Source: a virus. Taken from it: a stretch of 36,678 bases of DNA. Each line of letters begins with the position of its first letter. Position 1 is the first letter of the stretch. Made by a program: the position numbers and the translations under genes. Of this stretch, positions 19,530-28,740 are shown piece by piece. The stretch lies in IMG/VR virus record IMGVR_UViG_3300034121_001318, positions 1-36,678 of that record. One strand, given 5' to 3'. The notes under the pieces were generated by a model, which did not search any database, was not told the origin of the DNA, and was given only the letters and a program-made list of their open reading frames with translations.

Positions 19530-21200
19530 GTGACTCTTGAACCTCCCAAGCTCGGGGTGGTTGAGTGGGCCGAGGGCAATCTGAAACTCTCCGAACGCAT
19601 CACCAACAAGCCCGGCAGCTACCTCACATCACGCACCCCTTATGTGCGCGAGGTGCTGGAATGCTTTGCTGATGACCGCGTGCGCCGGCTGGCCTTGGTC
19701 TGGGGGGCGCAGACCTCAAAGACCACGGCCATCATCGTGGGCATGGCCTACAAGTTAGACAATGACCCCGCGCCCTGCCTGTGGGTCATGCCGTCCACGC
19801 ACTTGGCCAGGTCATTTTCTGAAACGCGGTGGATGCCGTTGATTGACCAGAACCCAACGCTGGCCAGGCACAAAGAGCCAGACCCTGACAAATACCGATT
19901 GCTAGAGCAGCACTTTGACCGCATGAGCGTGTGGTTCACTGGCAGCAACTCGCCCGCCTCGCTTTCCTCTCGCTCGATTGCCGCTCTGTGCATGGACGAG
20001 TTGGACAAGTTCCCTGCCAAGGGCGGCAAAGAGTCGGCACCTTTGCAGTTGGCAGAGGCCCGAGTGGCCACCTATCCGCAGCATATCATCATCACGACCA
20101 GCACCCCGACATACGAGGACGGCGCGATCTGGGAGGAATGGCTCAAGGGCGACCAGCGCAAATACTTTGTGCCGTGCGCCGGCTGCGGCGAAGCCTTTGT
20201 CATGGAGTGGGAGACAATCAAATGGTCGCAGGAGGCCAAGCAAGATTCCGCGTGGAACATGGAAGCCGTTGCAGAAACGGCGCGATGCCATTGCCCGGCC
20301 TGCAACCACGCGCACACCGAGGCCGACAAGGCGCAGATGTTAGAGCGCGGCGAGTGGCGGGCAACTGACCTTGCCGCCGAGCCAGGGCGGCGCAGCTACC
20401 ACCTATCGTCACTCTATGCGCCGTGGCGCAAATGGTCGGATCTGGCCGTCAAATTTCTTCAAGACCGCGAGACGCCTGGCGGGTTGCAGGATTTCTTCAA
20501 CCGTGAGCTGGCCCTGCCTTGGAAAGCCGCTGGCTCCCTTATCACCACGGCCATGATCCGCGAGCGGGTGGACGCCTCGCCGCGCTACACCATCGGAGAG
20601 CCGCCCGAGGGCAAGATGCTGGGCCGCATCATGTCCGTGGACGTGCAGCAAACCGAATTGTGGTGGATCATTCGCGAGTTGCACGAAGACGGCAGCAGCT
20701 ACTTGGTTGATTACGGCGCAGCGATCGGCTGGGACTTGATCCTTGAAAAGTTTCGCCACTACAAATGTTTTAAGGGGGTGGTTGATTCGGGCTACGCCGC
20801 CAAGACCCCGGCGGGGGTTTACGATTTTGTCGCCCGCTCGGGTGGCCTCTTTTGCGCGGCCAAGGGGCGCACGGTTAGCCAGGGACTGCGGGAACCGTGG
20901 AAGTTCCAACAGATTCTCGGGGCCGGCCACAATATCTGGATGCTCCAATTCGACGCCGAGTTTTGGCAGGCACGGCTTTACCACGATGTGCTGCGCGATG
21001 GGCGGGGCAAGTGGTATCTGCCGCGAGACATTGCCAAGGATTATGTGACGCAGCTGCAGGGCGAGGCGCTGGTCGAGAAAGAAGGCGTGGCCAAGTGGAC
21101 CCGACTAGGAGAAAACCATTTGGCCGACTGTGAAAAGATGGGGTTGGTCCTGATTGATTCCATCATGTCGCAGTATTCGGCGGCGCAGCCCGCCTCTTGA
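19530..21200 (+). CDS. Terminase large subunit, GpA-like
   Basis: This 556-residue packaging motor and nuclease starts at GTG 19530 with GGAGG eight bases upstream. An open frame reaches back to 18957, but that part is Gly/Arg-rich and overlapped by the small subunit gene. The ATPase has Walker A GAQTSKT (59-65) and Walker B ALCMDELD (152-159). A zinc-like cluster has Cys216, Cys219, Cys255 and Cys258. The nuclease has Asp371 (MSVDVQQ) and Asp419 (GVVDSGY), with NHLADC near the end as a third acidic site. This is the lambda gpA family, which makes cos ends. Confidence 0.92.
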   Translation: MTLEPPKLGVVEWAEGNLKLSERITNKPGSYLTSRTPYVREVLECFADDRVRRLALVWGAQTSKTTAIIVGMAYKLDNDPAPCLWVMPSTHLARSFSETRWMPLIDQNPTLARHKEPDPDKYRLLEQHFDRMSVWFTGSNSPASLSSRSIAALCMDELDKFPAKGGKESAPLQLAEARVATYPQHIIITTSTPTYEDGAIWEEWLKGDQRKYFVPCAGCGEAFVMEWETIKWSQEAKQDSAWNMEAVAETARCHCPACNHAHTEADKAQMLERGEWRATDLAAEPGRRSYHLSSLYAPWRKWSDLAVKFLQDRETPGGLQDFFNRELALPWKAAGSLITTAMIRERVDASPRYTIGEPPEGKMLGRIMSVDVQQTELWWIIRELHEDGSSYLVDYGAAIGWDLILEKFRHYKCFKGVVDSGYAAKTPAGVYDFVARSGGLFCAAKGRTVSQGLREPWKFQQILGAGHNIWMLQFDAEFWQARLYHDVLRDGRGKWYLPRDIAKDYVTQLQGEALVEKEGVAKWTRLGENHLADCEKMGLVLIDSIMSQYSAAQPAS

Positions 21201-21202
21201 CA
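21197..21202 (+). promoter_or_regulatory. TTGACA box before gpW-like gene
   Basis: TTGACAC overlaps the terminase stop (TGA at 21198-21200) and lies 14 bases before GTG 21217. Confidence 0.45.
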
Positions 21203-21216
21203 CAGCCGTCTTGAGC

Positions 21217-21480
21217 GTGACGGACGCCGCCATTTTATCCGAAGTATTCAGCGCAGCCGAACTGGCGCAACTCAAGGCGTCCTGCAAAGCGCAGATCCTG
21301 TCCGGCGGGGCCAGCCAGGCGTTTGTTGTCAGCTCCAGCGTTGGCGGGCGCAGCGTCACACTTCAGCAAACCTATTCCTGCTGGGATATGCTGGGTCTAA
21401 TCGAAACAGCTTTGGCCATCAACGCCGGCACGATTGGCAACTCCCGCGTCACGCAGATGCGCTTTCCCAATAGAACATGA
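21217..21480 (+). CDS. Head-tail joining protein, gpW-like
   Basis: This 87-residue protein lies between large terminase and portal, the place of lambda W. It has two helices (DAAILSEVFSAAELAQLKAS) and a short beta hairpin with SSVGGRSVTLQ, as in gpW-type proteins, then a further helix. The start is taken as GTG 21217; TTG 21211 is possible. It overlaps the portal gene by 4 bases. It would sit at the portal vertex and allow tail attachment. Confidence 0.6.
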   Translation: MTDAAILSEVFSAAELAQLKASCKAQILSGGASQAFVVSSSVGGRSVTLQQTYSCWDMLGLIETALAINAGTIGNSRVTQMRFPNRT

Positions 21481-22997
21481 AGACCAAATTTGTTGACCGC
21501 GTTGCCGCCGCCTTTGGCTTTTCGCGCATGATCGAGGCCGTCAACCACCGCAGCGAAGAGCGCGGCTGGGTTTACGCTCAGGCGCAAGACTCCAAAGTTG
21601 ACCTTTCCTCCTATGACCGCACCCGCCTTATGGCATTATCGCGCAAGTGTTTCTACAACAACGCGATAGTCAGGGGCGCGGTGCGTGATAAAGCGATGTA
21701 TTCGGTGGGCAGCGGCATCGGTATCCGCCCGCAAGCCATGTCTGGCGACCAAGCGTGGGACGATGCTGCCGAGGCTTGGTGGGAAAATTGGGCGCGCTCG
21801 CCCGAGATCAGCGGGCGGCACGATATGCGCTCGCTTCAGATGTTGGTTTCCGAAGCCATTGACCGCGACGGTGAAATCTTTGCCGTCCTAACCGCCAAGA
21901 GCGATGGCGCTCCCGCCGTGCAGATCGTCGAGTCTCACCGCATTGAGTCGCCCGACACCGCAGCCAACAACAACGGCGTGGTGGATGGCGTGAAGCTGGA
22001 CAAGTTCCAGCGTCCGCTGGGCTATTTCATCGGTGAAGGCGACGAATACCCGCGCAGACACCGCGAGGTAAAAGCGGACGTGATGCTCCACGTCTACGAG
22101 CCCGAACGCTCCGACCAGGTGCGCGGCTATCCTGCCATCGGCGTGGCGCTCAACAGTGTTTTAGACCGCGACGAGCTGCTCCGCTTTGAAATGATGGCGG
22201 CAAAGGCCGGCAGCAGCATCGGCCTCGTTATCAAAAACGCCACGGGGAACATTGGCGCGGAAGGATTCCTTGGCGACTTCAGCAAAGACAGCAACGGCAA
22301 CCTGACCCGCGAAAGCATTTTCGGCGGCGGGCTTGTGCCCAGAATGAAGAACTCAGAGGACATTCAGTCTTTCGTAATGAACAGGCCGAACGAGAAGCTG
22401 GACAAGCACCTCGAGCAATACATTCGGGCAGCGGCCATCGGCTTGGGCCTGCCTTACGAGTTTGTCTGGGACACCAGTGCCATCGGCGGCGTGGCGCAGC
22501 GGTTTATTATCCAGAAGGCCGCAAGATGCTTTGCCGCTCGCCAGGATGTGCTGGTCAATGCGTTCCTTTCCAAGCTGTGGCGCTACGCTATCGCTCGCGC
22601 TATTTCTCGCCGCGAATTGCCAATGGTCGCCGGCTGGCAGCAAGTGGGATGGCAGACGCCGCGCTCGATCACCGTGGACGTGGGCCGCGAGGCGACCGCC
22701 CGGCGCGATGACGTGAAGGCGGGCTTGATGACCCTTTCGGACTACTTTGGCGAGCAGGGCATTGATTGGAAAGAGGCGGTGGCTGAGATTGCTGCGGAAC
22801 GCGAGTTTGCTGCCGACCTTGGCGTAATGATCGGAGTGGAGCAGGCCCAGCCGCAGCCGCTCTTGGTTGATGAGCCAGAAGCGCCCGCCGTGGTCGCGCC
22901 ACAGTTGGAAGCCAAGGAAGAACCAACCGAACTTGCCCTGCCTAAAAAGCGCAAGCGTCTGTATCGCCGCAAGAAGACTGAGAAGCCGACCCCTTGA
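21477..22997 (+). CDS. Portal protein, lambda gpB-like
   Basis: This 506-residue protein has the lambda-portal pattern: an N-terminal helical part (YDRTRLMALSRKCFYNNAIV), a wing with EAWWENWARSPE, a conserved DRDGEIFAVL strand (about 128-137), LHVYEPERSDQVRGYP (about 203-218) and a long stem helix after GLPYEFVWDTS. The C-terminal 70 residues are polar and basic, ending in a Lys/Arg cluster. Twelve copies would form the DNA entry ring. The start overlaps the gpW-like stop by 4 bases. Confidence 0.93.
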   Translation: MKTKFVDRVAAAFGFSRMIEAVNHRSEERGWVYAQAQDSKVDLSSYDRTRLMALSRKCFYNNAIVRGAVRDKAMYSVGSGIGIRPQAMSGDQAWDDAAEAWWENWARSPEISGRHDMRSLQMLVSEAIDRDGEIFAVLTAKSDGAPAVQIVESHRIESPDTAANNNGVVDGVKLDKFQRPLGYFIGEGDEYPRRHREVKADVMLHVYEPERSDQVRGYPAIGVALNSVLDRDELLRFEMMAAKAGSSIGLVIKNATGNIGAEGFLGDFSKDSNGNLTRESIFGGGLVPRMKNSEDIQSFVMNRPNEKLDKHLEQYIRAAAIGLGLPYEFVWDTSAIGGVAQRFIIQKAARCFAARQDVLVNAFLSKLWRYAIARAISRRELPMVAGWQQVGWQTPRSITVDVGREATARRDDVKAGLMTLSDYFGEQGIDWKEAVAEIAAEREFAADLGVMIGVEQAQPQPLLVDEPEAPAVVAPQLEAKEEPTELALPKKRKRLYRRKKTEKPTP

Positions 22998-22999
22998 CA
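22994..22999 (+). promoter_or_regulatory. TTGACA box before protease gene
   Basis: TTGACAT overlaps the portal stop (22995-22997) and ends 15 bases before ATG 23015, with GCGAGT directly before the start codon. Confidence 0.45.
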
Positions 23000-23014
23000 T
23001 GAGGCCAAGCGAGT

Positions 23015-23842
23015 ATGGACTCGCTTAATTTTGAAGGCATCAGCGTTGCAACGGTCGGCCCCGCGCTCGGCCACAGCATGATGGTGGATGACGTAACCCT
23101 GTTGCAGGCCGAGGAGGCCGGCAAGGTGGGCAGCCCGGTTAAAGTGTTCGTTGATCACGACGAGTCGATTGATTCCCTGATCGGCTTTCTGTCGAACTTT
23201 CGCATCGTTGAAGACCAGCTCCGCGCCGACCTCGATCTTCTCGGCTCGCACCCGCAGGCCGCTTTTTACTCGGAGATTCTGAACAAAGCGCCCAACCGCG
23301 TGGGCTTCAGCATGACCTTTAGCGGCCAGCCTGACGAGCAGGACGGCAAGCGTTTCGCCAGGGTGTCCGAGCTGGTCAGCGTGGATCTGGTCAGCCGCCC
23401 AGCAGCCAATCCTGACGGTGTATTTCGCGCAGGATCAGAGCCTGAAGTTGACACCACCGCAGTGGGCATGGGCAATCCCGCACCTATCCAAACAGTTGAG
23501 TTCGACGCTCAAGCCGCCATCGAATCGTTGGCCGCTTCGGTTGCTGATCTCAAATCCACCGTGGACGGCCTCGCCGCTTCGCAAGACGAAACACCCGCCC
23601 CTGTGGCCGCTCCCGTTGATTCGGAAATGTCGGCCAAGCTCGACGCGGCCCTTAACAAGCTCTCGGCCCTTGAGGTCGAACTCGCCGCTCGCGGCGACAA
23701 CGCCATCAGCGGCAACGGTTCTGCCGTTTCCGTCGAAGACGCTTACGCCTCTGGCGACCGCGCCACCAAATTTGAAATCGTTCGCAAGGCTCTTGAAGCC
23801 CGCGACTTTTCTCTCATCAGCAAACTCAAATCCAACAAGTAA
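23015..23842 (+). CDS. Prohead protease fused to scaffold
   Basis: This 275-residue protein has a protease domain (about 1-140) with a conserved His in VFVDHDES (His48), a strand with VGFSMTF (Ser99) and ELVSVDLVSRPA (119-130), the typical end of herpes/HK97-like prohead proteases. A Pro/Ala-rich linker follows, then a coiled coil (about 165-232) and a basic C-terminus. The C-terminal part would be the scaffold, removed by self-cleavage. It lies directly before the major capsid gene, as expected. Confidence 0.85.
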   Translation: MDSLNFEGISVATVGPALGHSMMVDDVTLLQAEEAGKVGSPVKVFVDHDESIDSLIGFLSNFRIVEDQLRADLDLLGSHPQAAFYSEILNKAPNRVGFSMTFSGQPDEQDGKRFARVSELVSVDLVSRPAANPDGVFRAGSEPEVDTTAVGMGNPAPIQTVEFDAQAAIESLAASVADLKSTVDGLAASQDETPAPVAAPVDSEMSAKLDAALNKLSALEVELAARGDNAISGNGSAVSVEDAYASGDRATKFEIVRKALEARDFSLISKLKSNK

Positions 23843-23854
23843 CTACCTAAAAAT

Positions 23855-24769
23855 ATGGCCTCGATTTCCAATCTCAACGACGACGTAATCAGCAGCGCCG
23901 CTCTCAAAGCGTTCGTTGATTCCCTCCATCCCCTGTCTGCCTTCAGCGTTAACTACAACGCCGAAGCCGCACGCAAGGGCGAAGTGGTGAGCATCCCGCT
24001 CATCTCCTCGATCACCGCCTCGACTTTCAACAACACTTATGAAGGTGCTGACGGAGACGTGACCCTCACGGCCCGCGAAGTCACCATTGATAAGCACTTC
24101 CTGTCGACCGTCGACTTCACTGACACCCAGTGGGCCAAGTCTTCGGCTCTCACGCCTCAAATGCTGGCCGAAATCGGCGCAGAGCAGGGCCGTGCAGTTG
24201 CCCAGGCGTTCATCAGCTCCGTCTGGAGCATGATCACCACGGCCAACTACGGCGCGGCGGTGGCCAGCTTCACCTCGGCCTCCTTCAGCATGGCGGAAGT
24301 CCGCAAGGCTCGGCTTGAGTTGACCAAGGCGAAAGCCCCGCAGAATGACCGCTCGCTCTTCTTGGAGCCCGAGGCCTACGACGCGCTGCTGTCCGACAGC
24401 ACCAACATCCTCGCCAACTTGAACTTCGGTTCTGAAGGCGTGCGTGAAGGTGTGGTTCGCCGCTTGGCCGGCTTGAACGTCTACGAGTCCACCCTGATCC
24501 CGGCGACCAACGTCGGAACCAGCATCACTCTGGCCGCGTTCGCGGTGCATCCTTCGGCCATTGCCGTGGCGATCCGCACCCTTCAGCCCCAAGCGCCTTC
24601 AGAGTATCTTGAGGCCCGCACCATCGTTGATCCTGTCAGCGGCATTGGGCTCGGATACCGCCGTCACTATAATACGGCAAATGGCACTCACTTCTTGAAT
24701 TTTGAGGTAGTCGGAGGCTACACCTACGGTGTGACCGGCGGCCTTAAGATCTTGGCCAAGAAGGCCTAA
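23855..24769 (+). CDS. Major capsid protein
   Basis: This 304-residue protein has no Cys or signal peptide and a composition typical of capsid proteins. It follows protease-scaffold and precedes a strong terminator, which fits a highly expressed shell protein. Segments such as the helix with LTPQMLAEIGAEQGRAVAQA and the later RSLFLEPEAYDALL loop fit an HK97-fold coat protein. The fold is inferred from context and general pattern rather than a specific motif. Confidence 0.88.
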   Translation: MASISNLNDDVISSAALKAFVDSLHPLSAFSVNYNAEAARKGEVVSIPLISSITASTFNNTYEGADGDVTLTAREVTIDKHFLSTVDFTDTQWAKSSALTPQMLAEIGAEQGRAVAQAFISSVWSMITTANYGAAVASFTSASFSMAEVRKARLELTKAKAPQNDRSLFLEPEAYDALLSDSTNILANLNFGSEGVREGVVRRLAGLNVYESTLIPATNVGTSITLAAFAVHPSAIAVAIRTLQPQAPSEYLEARTIVDPVSGIGLGYRRHYNTANGTHFLNFEVVGGYTYGVTGGLKILAKKA

Positions 24770-24792
24770 TCACTGGTCTGGTTGTGTGTTCC

Positions 24793-24824
24793 GCAAGCCC
24801 CCGGCATCAGCCGGGGGTTTTGCT
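24793..24824 (+). terminator. Rho-independent terminator after major capsid gene
   Basis: CCCCCGGC (24798-24805), loop ATCA, GCCGGGGG (24810-24817) and TTTT, flanked by GCAA and TTGC, form a strong hairpin with a short T run. It separates the head genes from the glycosyltransferase-like gene. Confidence 0.92.
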
Positions 24825-24834
24825 TTTGGTTTCG

Positions 24835-24840
24835 TTGACA
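24835..24840 (+). promoter_or_regulatory. TTGACA box before glycosyltransferase gene
   Basis: TTGACAA lies 14 bases after the terminator T run and 16 bases before ATG 24857; no stop codon is involved. Confidence 0.45.
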
Positions 24841-24856
24841 AGTGCGCCGTGCGCGA

Positions 24857-26608
24857 ATGACCACACAACATTCTTTGGCGTTGGTCGCTATCACTGGCAA
24901 TAGCGAGTCGTATATCGGGCGTTTTATTGAGAGCTTCCAGAAACTCACGCCGCACATCTACATCGTGCGGGCCTGCGGCGGCAGGGAACCAGACCGCTCC
25001 CTAGACATTGCCCGCGAGATGGGCTGCAAGGTGGGCGAATACAAAAACGCCGACGCCTTCCAGTTCTGGGACCATGTGGACAACTTCGCCAACGCCCGGC
25101 AAATGGCCACCGACATGGCCCAGGCAGACGGCCACCAGTGGCTAATGTGGGCTGATACGGACGATATTATCGAGCAGGAGTCGTGCGACATTATCCGCCA
25201 GCACCTTTCCGAGACAGCTACCACGACCACGTTGGCCATGATTCCCTACCGGCTGACCAACAACGGACTCAACCTCCTCCGCGAACGCATCTGGAAGACT
25301 GGCACGGCGCGCTGGGAGGGTGCGGTGCATGAACACCTTGAGCCATTCGACAAGTCAGGAGACGGCCAAGTCCGCTGGGAGGACGCCCGCATCGTTCACG
25401 CTCCTGACGAAAAGAAAGACGCCGCTGCCGAAAAGCAAGGCAACAGCCGCAACTGGCGCATCCTGTCTAGCCAGCCTGGCTGGGAGAAAGACCCGCGTTG
25501 GCTGTTCTACGGCAGCCTTGAGCATTTTGGCATGAAGGACGATGCCCGAGGCATGGAGCTGGCCATCGAGGCGCTTAAGCATGAGGCCTTGTCGGGCGAC
25601 GAACGCTACGAGTTGTATCTGCAACTGGCCATGCGGACACCTGTGTTTGCCGCCAAAAAGTCGCTTTTGCATGAAGCCTACAAGGTCAGCCCTTGGCGCA
25701 GGGAAGCCTTGGCGCAGCTCGCCGCGACCAGCTTGGACAACAACGAGGAGCAAGACGCCTTGGCTTATGCTCGGGCCTTTATGTCGCTGCCAGTGCCTGA
25801 GATTGTCCCGTGGACCCATCGCCCGGTGGTTTATGGATTCGGAGGCGTTGGCCTCTATGCCTGCACCCTGCGCGCCAACGGCGACACCAAGCGCGCCGAC
25901 CAGTTTGAATTGGATTGGTTTAAGAAGTGCGGAGGCAAGATTAGCGTTTGCCACCCTACTCGGGGCCGTCCAATGCAAGCCGCCGAGACGCGCAAGAAAT
26001 GGCTAGAGGCAGCCAAAGACCCGCAAAGCGTGGAATACATCTTTGGATTTGCCGAAGACGATGACGAGACGCGGGACATTTTGGGGCGCTTCAAGCACGC
26101 ACTGTCACCCGCCGGGCTCATGGATCAAGTGGGCGGCAATGCTGTCGCCAACTACAACGCGGCGGTCAAAGCCTCCACAGGCCACATCATCGTGACCGCG
26201 CAGGACGACATCGAGCCGCCTCTTTTTTGGGATGAGCTTGTCTGGCAGGCGCTGGAGCCGCATCTAAAGCGACCCAAGGTTCTTGGCGTGAAGGACGGCC
26301 ACCGCAACGACGGCCTCATGGTCACTTTCATTTGCACGCGGCCAACCCTCGGGTGGCTTGGCAACGGAGGCGGCATCTTGTCAGGCGATTACCACGGCAT
26401 CTATTCTGACACCGAGTTTTCCCACCGCGTCCGCAAGGCGGGCATTGTCTTGGACGCCGACATTGTGTTTTTGCACAACCACCCGGCCTTTGATCCCAAA
26501 GTTCCAACAGACGCCATTTACGATGTTGAGAACAGCAACGAGGCTTACAAATTCGGGGCAGAAGTCTTTAAACGCAGAAACCCTGACGCCTTTGACTCCA
26601 AGCCATAG
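24857..26608 (+). CDS. Double-domain glycosyltransferase (GT2-like)
   Basis: This 583-residue protein starts at ATG 24857; GTG 24842 is a weaker option. Residues 6-190 follow a GT-A family 2 plan: LVAITGNSESYIGRFIESF, a FANARQMA motif (77-84) and the metal-binding WADTDDIIE (Asp100, Asp102). The middle (about 215-350) is a run of helix pairs resembling TPR repeats. From about 362 a second GT-A-like domain begins (ISVCHPTRGRP), with NYNAAVKASTGHIIVTAQDD (Asp450, Asp451). It lies behind a terminator inside the head-tail gene order, so it may be a cargo gene. Virion or host surface glycosylation is likely. Confidence 0.8.
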   Translation: MTTQHSLALVAITGNSESYIGRFIESFQKLTPHIYIVRACGGREPDRSLDIAREMGCKVGEYKNADAFQFWDHVDNFANARQMATDMAQADGHQWLMWADTDDIIEQESCDIIRQHLSETATTTTLAMIPYRLTNNGLNLLRERIWKTGTARWEGAVHEHLEPFDKSGDGQVRWEDARIVHAPDEKKDAAAEKQGNSRNWRILSSQPGWEKDPRWLFYGSLEHFGMKDDARGMELAIEALKHEALSGDERYELYLQLAMRTPVFAAKKSLLHEAYKVSPWRREALAQLAATSLDNNEEQDALAYARAFMSLPVPEIVPWTHRPVVYGFGGVGLYACTLRANGDTKRADQFELDWFKKCGGKISVCHPTRGRPMQAAETRKKWLEAAKDPQSVEYIFGFAEDDDETRDILGRFKHALSPAGLMDQVGGNAVANYNAAVKASTGHIIVTAQDDIEPPLFWDELVWQALEPHLKRPKVLGVKDGHRNDGLMVTFICTRPTLGWLGNGGGILSGDYHGIYSDTEFSHRVRKAGIVLDADIVFLHNHPAFDPKVPTDAIYDVENSNEAYKFGAEVFKRRNPDAFDSKP

Positions 26609-26611
26609 AGC

Positions 26612-26944
26612 ATGGCCACCCAACTAGATACGGCGCACGTCCTTGGCATTGGCGCAATTACTGACCTTGGCGGCGAGGTGGTCACGATTGGAGCCGTGTG
26701 CTTCAAGGCCATTGTGGGCAGCGTGGACGAGAGGGACGAGTTGGCCGAGGGCGGCGTGCGCCAGATCCGTAGCGTGCAAGTCGGGCTTCCGGCCAGCGTC
26801 TTTGAGCCGAGCTTTGCGAACATCAACGCCGCAGTGCCGACGATCTGGAGCCGCATTACAGTGCGCGGGCAAGAGCTGCAAGTGCTGGCGGTTAACAAAG
26901 ACGAGGCCGTGGTCGAGATCACTGCCGGCGGGCTGGCAGAGTAA
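26612..26944 (+). CDS. Head-tail connector-like protein
   Basis: This 110-residue beta-rich protein lies where lambda-like phages have gpFII-type connectors, just ahead of the tail completion and tail terminator genes. A segment SRITVRGQELQVLAVNKDE near residues 80-98 fits the small barrel with a hairpin seen in such proteins. It starts three bases after the glycosyltransferase stop. Support is mainly context. Confidence 0.6.
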   Translation: MATQLDTAHVLGIGAITDLGGEVVTIGAVCFKAIVGSVDERDELAEGGVRQIRSVQVGLPASVFEPSFANINAAVPTIWSRITVRGQELQVLAVNKDEAVVEITAGGLAE

Positions 26945-26952
26945 GGGCTTCT

Positions 26953-27837
26953 ATGGCCGCAATCAATTTGACCATCAGCCTGGACGAGCTGCGCGAGTTT
27001 GTGCCGAAATTCGTCAACGCCACCAAAAGGGAGGTGTCGCTTGAAATGCGCCGCCAGGGGCGGCTTTTAGTCGCGGGTGATAGTGGCTTTGGCTTGGTTT
27101 CCATCACCGCCCCACAGGGCGATGGCGACAGCGCAAAGGCCATTGGTGATTTTGCCGTGGCCCGAGACATTAGCAAAGTGTTTGCCCAGCGCGGCACTAT
27201 CGCAGCCATCCTCGGGCAAAACGGTAAGCGCGGGGACCAGACCGCCTTCAATCGCTATATCCGCAACGGCGAGTTGCAAAAGGCCAAAGACTTTGTGAAT
27301 GGCCAAGCGCCAACCTCTGTGCAAGTAAGCGGCTACGTCCGCAACGGCAAACCAGTTAAAGCCTACTCGCAGACAAGGCAGGCCAGCGTTTTTTCTGACC
27401 CTCGCCTTGGTCGAATTGAGCACATTGCCGACGAACCAAGCGCAATGCTGCACCAAAGCCGCCGTGGTTCTCGGGGGAAAGTGGGGCGCTCGCAATGGGC
27501 GCAAATCGTTCTAAAGAAGACGGCCTACAATCAATATGTGACCGACACGATTAAAAGGGTCGGCTTACTCAAAGCCGGGTGGGCCAAGGCCGCAGACCAA
27601 GCCAATCTTGGAGTCAGTGTGCCACGCTTTGTCAGAAACAATGTGGACCGCGCTATGGGCAAGGGCCGCGTAAGCGACGGCGACCCCTACAACATGTTCG
27701 TTGAGTTGATTAACGAAAACCCAGTGGCCTCGACCAAGATCAACAAGGGCAGCATTCAGTTCCTTCTAAACCTCCGCAAAGAAAACATCTTGGCCGAATT
27801 TGAAAAACGGGTTGGCAAGGTGGCAAAGGCAGCATGA
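26953..27837 (+). CDS. Tail completion or minor tail protein (gpZ/gp10-like)
   Basis: This 294-residue protein lies between the connector and tail terminator genes. It starts ISLDELREFVPKFVNATKRE, like the helix of HK97 gp10/lambda gpZ-type proteins, and is basic throughout with repeated Arg/Lys/Asn segments. The stop overlaps the next ATG by 4 bases. It probably acts at the head-proximal tail end. Confidence 0.6.
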   Translation: MAAINLTISLDELREFVPKFVNATKREVSLEMRRQGRLLVAGDSGFGLVSITAPQGDGDSAKAIGDFAVARDISKVFAQRGTIAAILGQNGKRGDQTAFNRYIRNGELQKAKDFVNGQAPTSVQVSGYVRNGKPVKAYSQTRQASVFSDPRLGRIEHIADEPSAMLHQSRRGSRGKVGRSQWAQIVLKKTAYNQYVTDTIKRVGLLKAGWAKAADQANLGVSVPRFVRNNVDRAMGKGRVSDGDPYNMFVELINENPVASTKINKGSIQFLLNLRKENILAEFEKRVGKVAKAA

Positions 27838-28724
27838 TCAACCGCGAAATCGAAGCCAGCTTTGCCGATTGGATCACCTCGGGCGTCAGCGGCACGTCTT
27901 TAGCCGGGGCGTCTATCCGTAGCGGCGTGCCTCCCGAGTCGCTGTCTTACCCTGCCGTGATCGTCCAGGCCAATTCCAGCGAGGTCTTGGAGGGCGGGGC
28001 GAGGCAAGGCTCTCGGATTAACGTGGACATCAGTGTGGTTAGTTCCGCGAGCAACGAAAGCGGCTGGCAAACCGCGCACAAAAACAGGGTGGGGGCGCTG
28101 GCCGAGCTGCTGGACGATACCAACACCAACCCGAGCTTGGCCTCGATCAACGCCGCGCAAAGCGATTACACCCTTTATGGCTGGGCGCTTTCCGAGTTGG
28201 CCAGCGAAACCTCGGCCAACCACCAAGCCGACAGCTTCCGCCTGGCTGCCGTGGCTGGCGACCGCATTGGGACCACGCCGACAGGGCCGACCAACGCCGA
28301 CCCGCAGGACTTCAGCCTGCGCCATGAGGTTGAGCAAATCCTGACCGCGCACTTGGTGGCCGAGTTGCCCGAGGCCGTGACTGACGATTATTCGGTGCAG
28401 CCCTACTACAACGAAGCGCCTGCCGCCGGCTCGCGCATCGTGGCAGCCTGCCTGTCAGCGTCCAAACCCTTCCCGCAGTTGGCCCGCTACCAAGCGCAGG
28501 CCACCGTTCACGTCATCACCAATGGGGCCGATTCCACAGGCCACGTTGCCGCCGTCAGGCAAGTGCAAGACACGCTGCGCCTCTTGACCACGCAGGACTT
28601 TACCTCGGCCAACGTCACTGTGGCAGGGGTCATTGAGGGCTCGCACACCAACGATACGGACAGCAACCGCATTTCTGATGTGCTGGCTCTGAGTCTCTAC
28701 GCGCAAGTAAACCAGGGAAGTTGA
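27834..28724 (+). CDS. Tail terminator-like protein with internal duplication
   Basis: This 296-residue protein looks like two tandem gpU-like domains: residues 1-140 and 160-296. Each has an N-terminal helix (IEASFADWI; VEQILTAHL), a strand region (SYPAVIVQ; SRIVAACL), a beta strand followed by helix with NRVGALAELL or RQVQDTLRLL, and an end strand after SETSANHQADSFRL or NDTDSNRISDVLAL. Usual members are about half this length and act as a hexamer. A fused dimer might form a ring from three chains. It is followed by the tube protein. Confidence 0.65.
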   Translation: MINREIEASFADWITSGVSGTSLAGASIRSGVPPESLSYPAVIVQANSSEVLEGGARQGSRINVDISVVSSASNESGWQTAHKNRVGALAELLDDTNTNPSLASINAAQSDYTLYGWALSELASETSANHQADSFRLAAVAGDRIGTTPTGPTNADPQDFSLRHEVEQILTAHLVAELPEAVTDDYSVQPYYNEAPAAGSRIVAACLSASKPFPQLARYQAQATVHVITNGADSTGHVAAVRQVQDTLRLLTTQDFTSANVTVAGVIEGSHTNDTDSNRISDVLALSLYAQVNQGS

Positions 28725-28726
28725 CA
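28721..28726 (+). promoter_or_regulatory. TTGACA box before major tail gene
   Basis: TTGACAC overlaps the tail terminator stop (28722-28724) and ends 14 bases before ATG 28741, with CGAGGG between. Confidence 0.45.
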
Positions 28727-28740
28727 CCGCCCGCGAGGGC

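Noticed and set aside
21197-28726. TTGACA boxes as ordinary sigma-70 promoters
   Set aside because: With 14-17 bases to the start codon, the -10 box would lie on the start codon, and none of the copies has a TATAAT-like sequence at the right distance.
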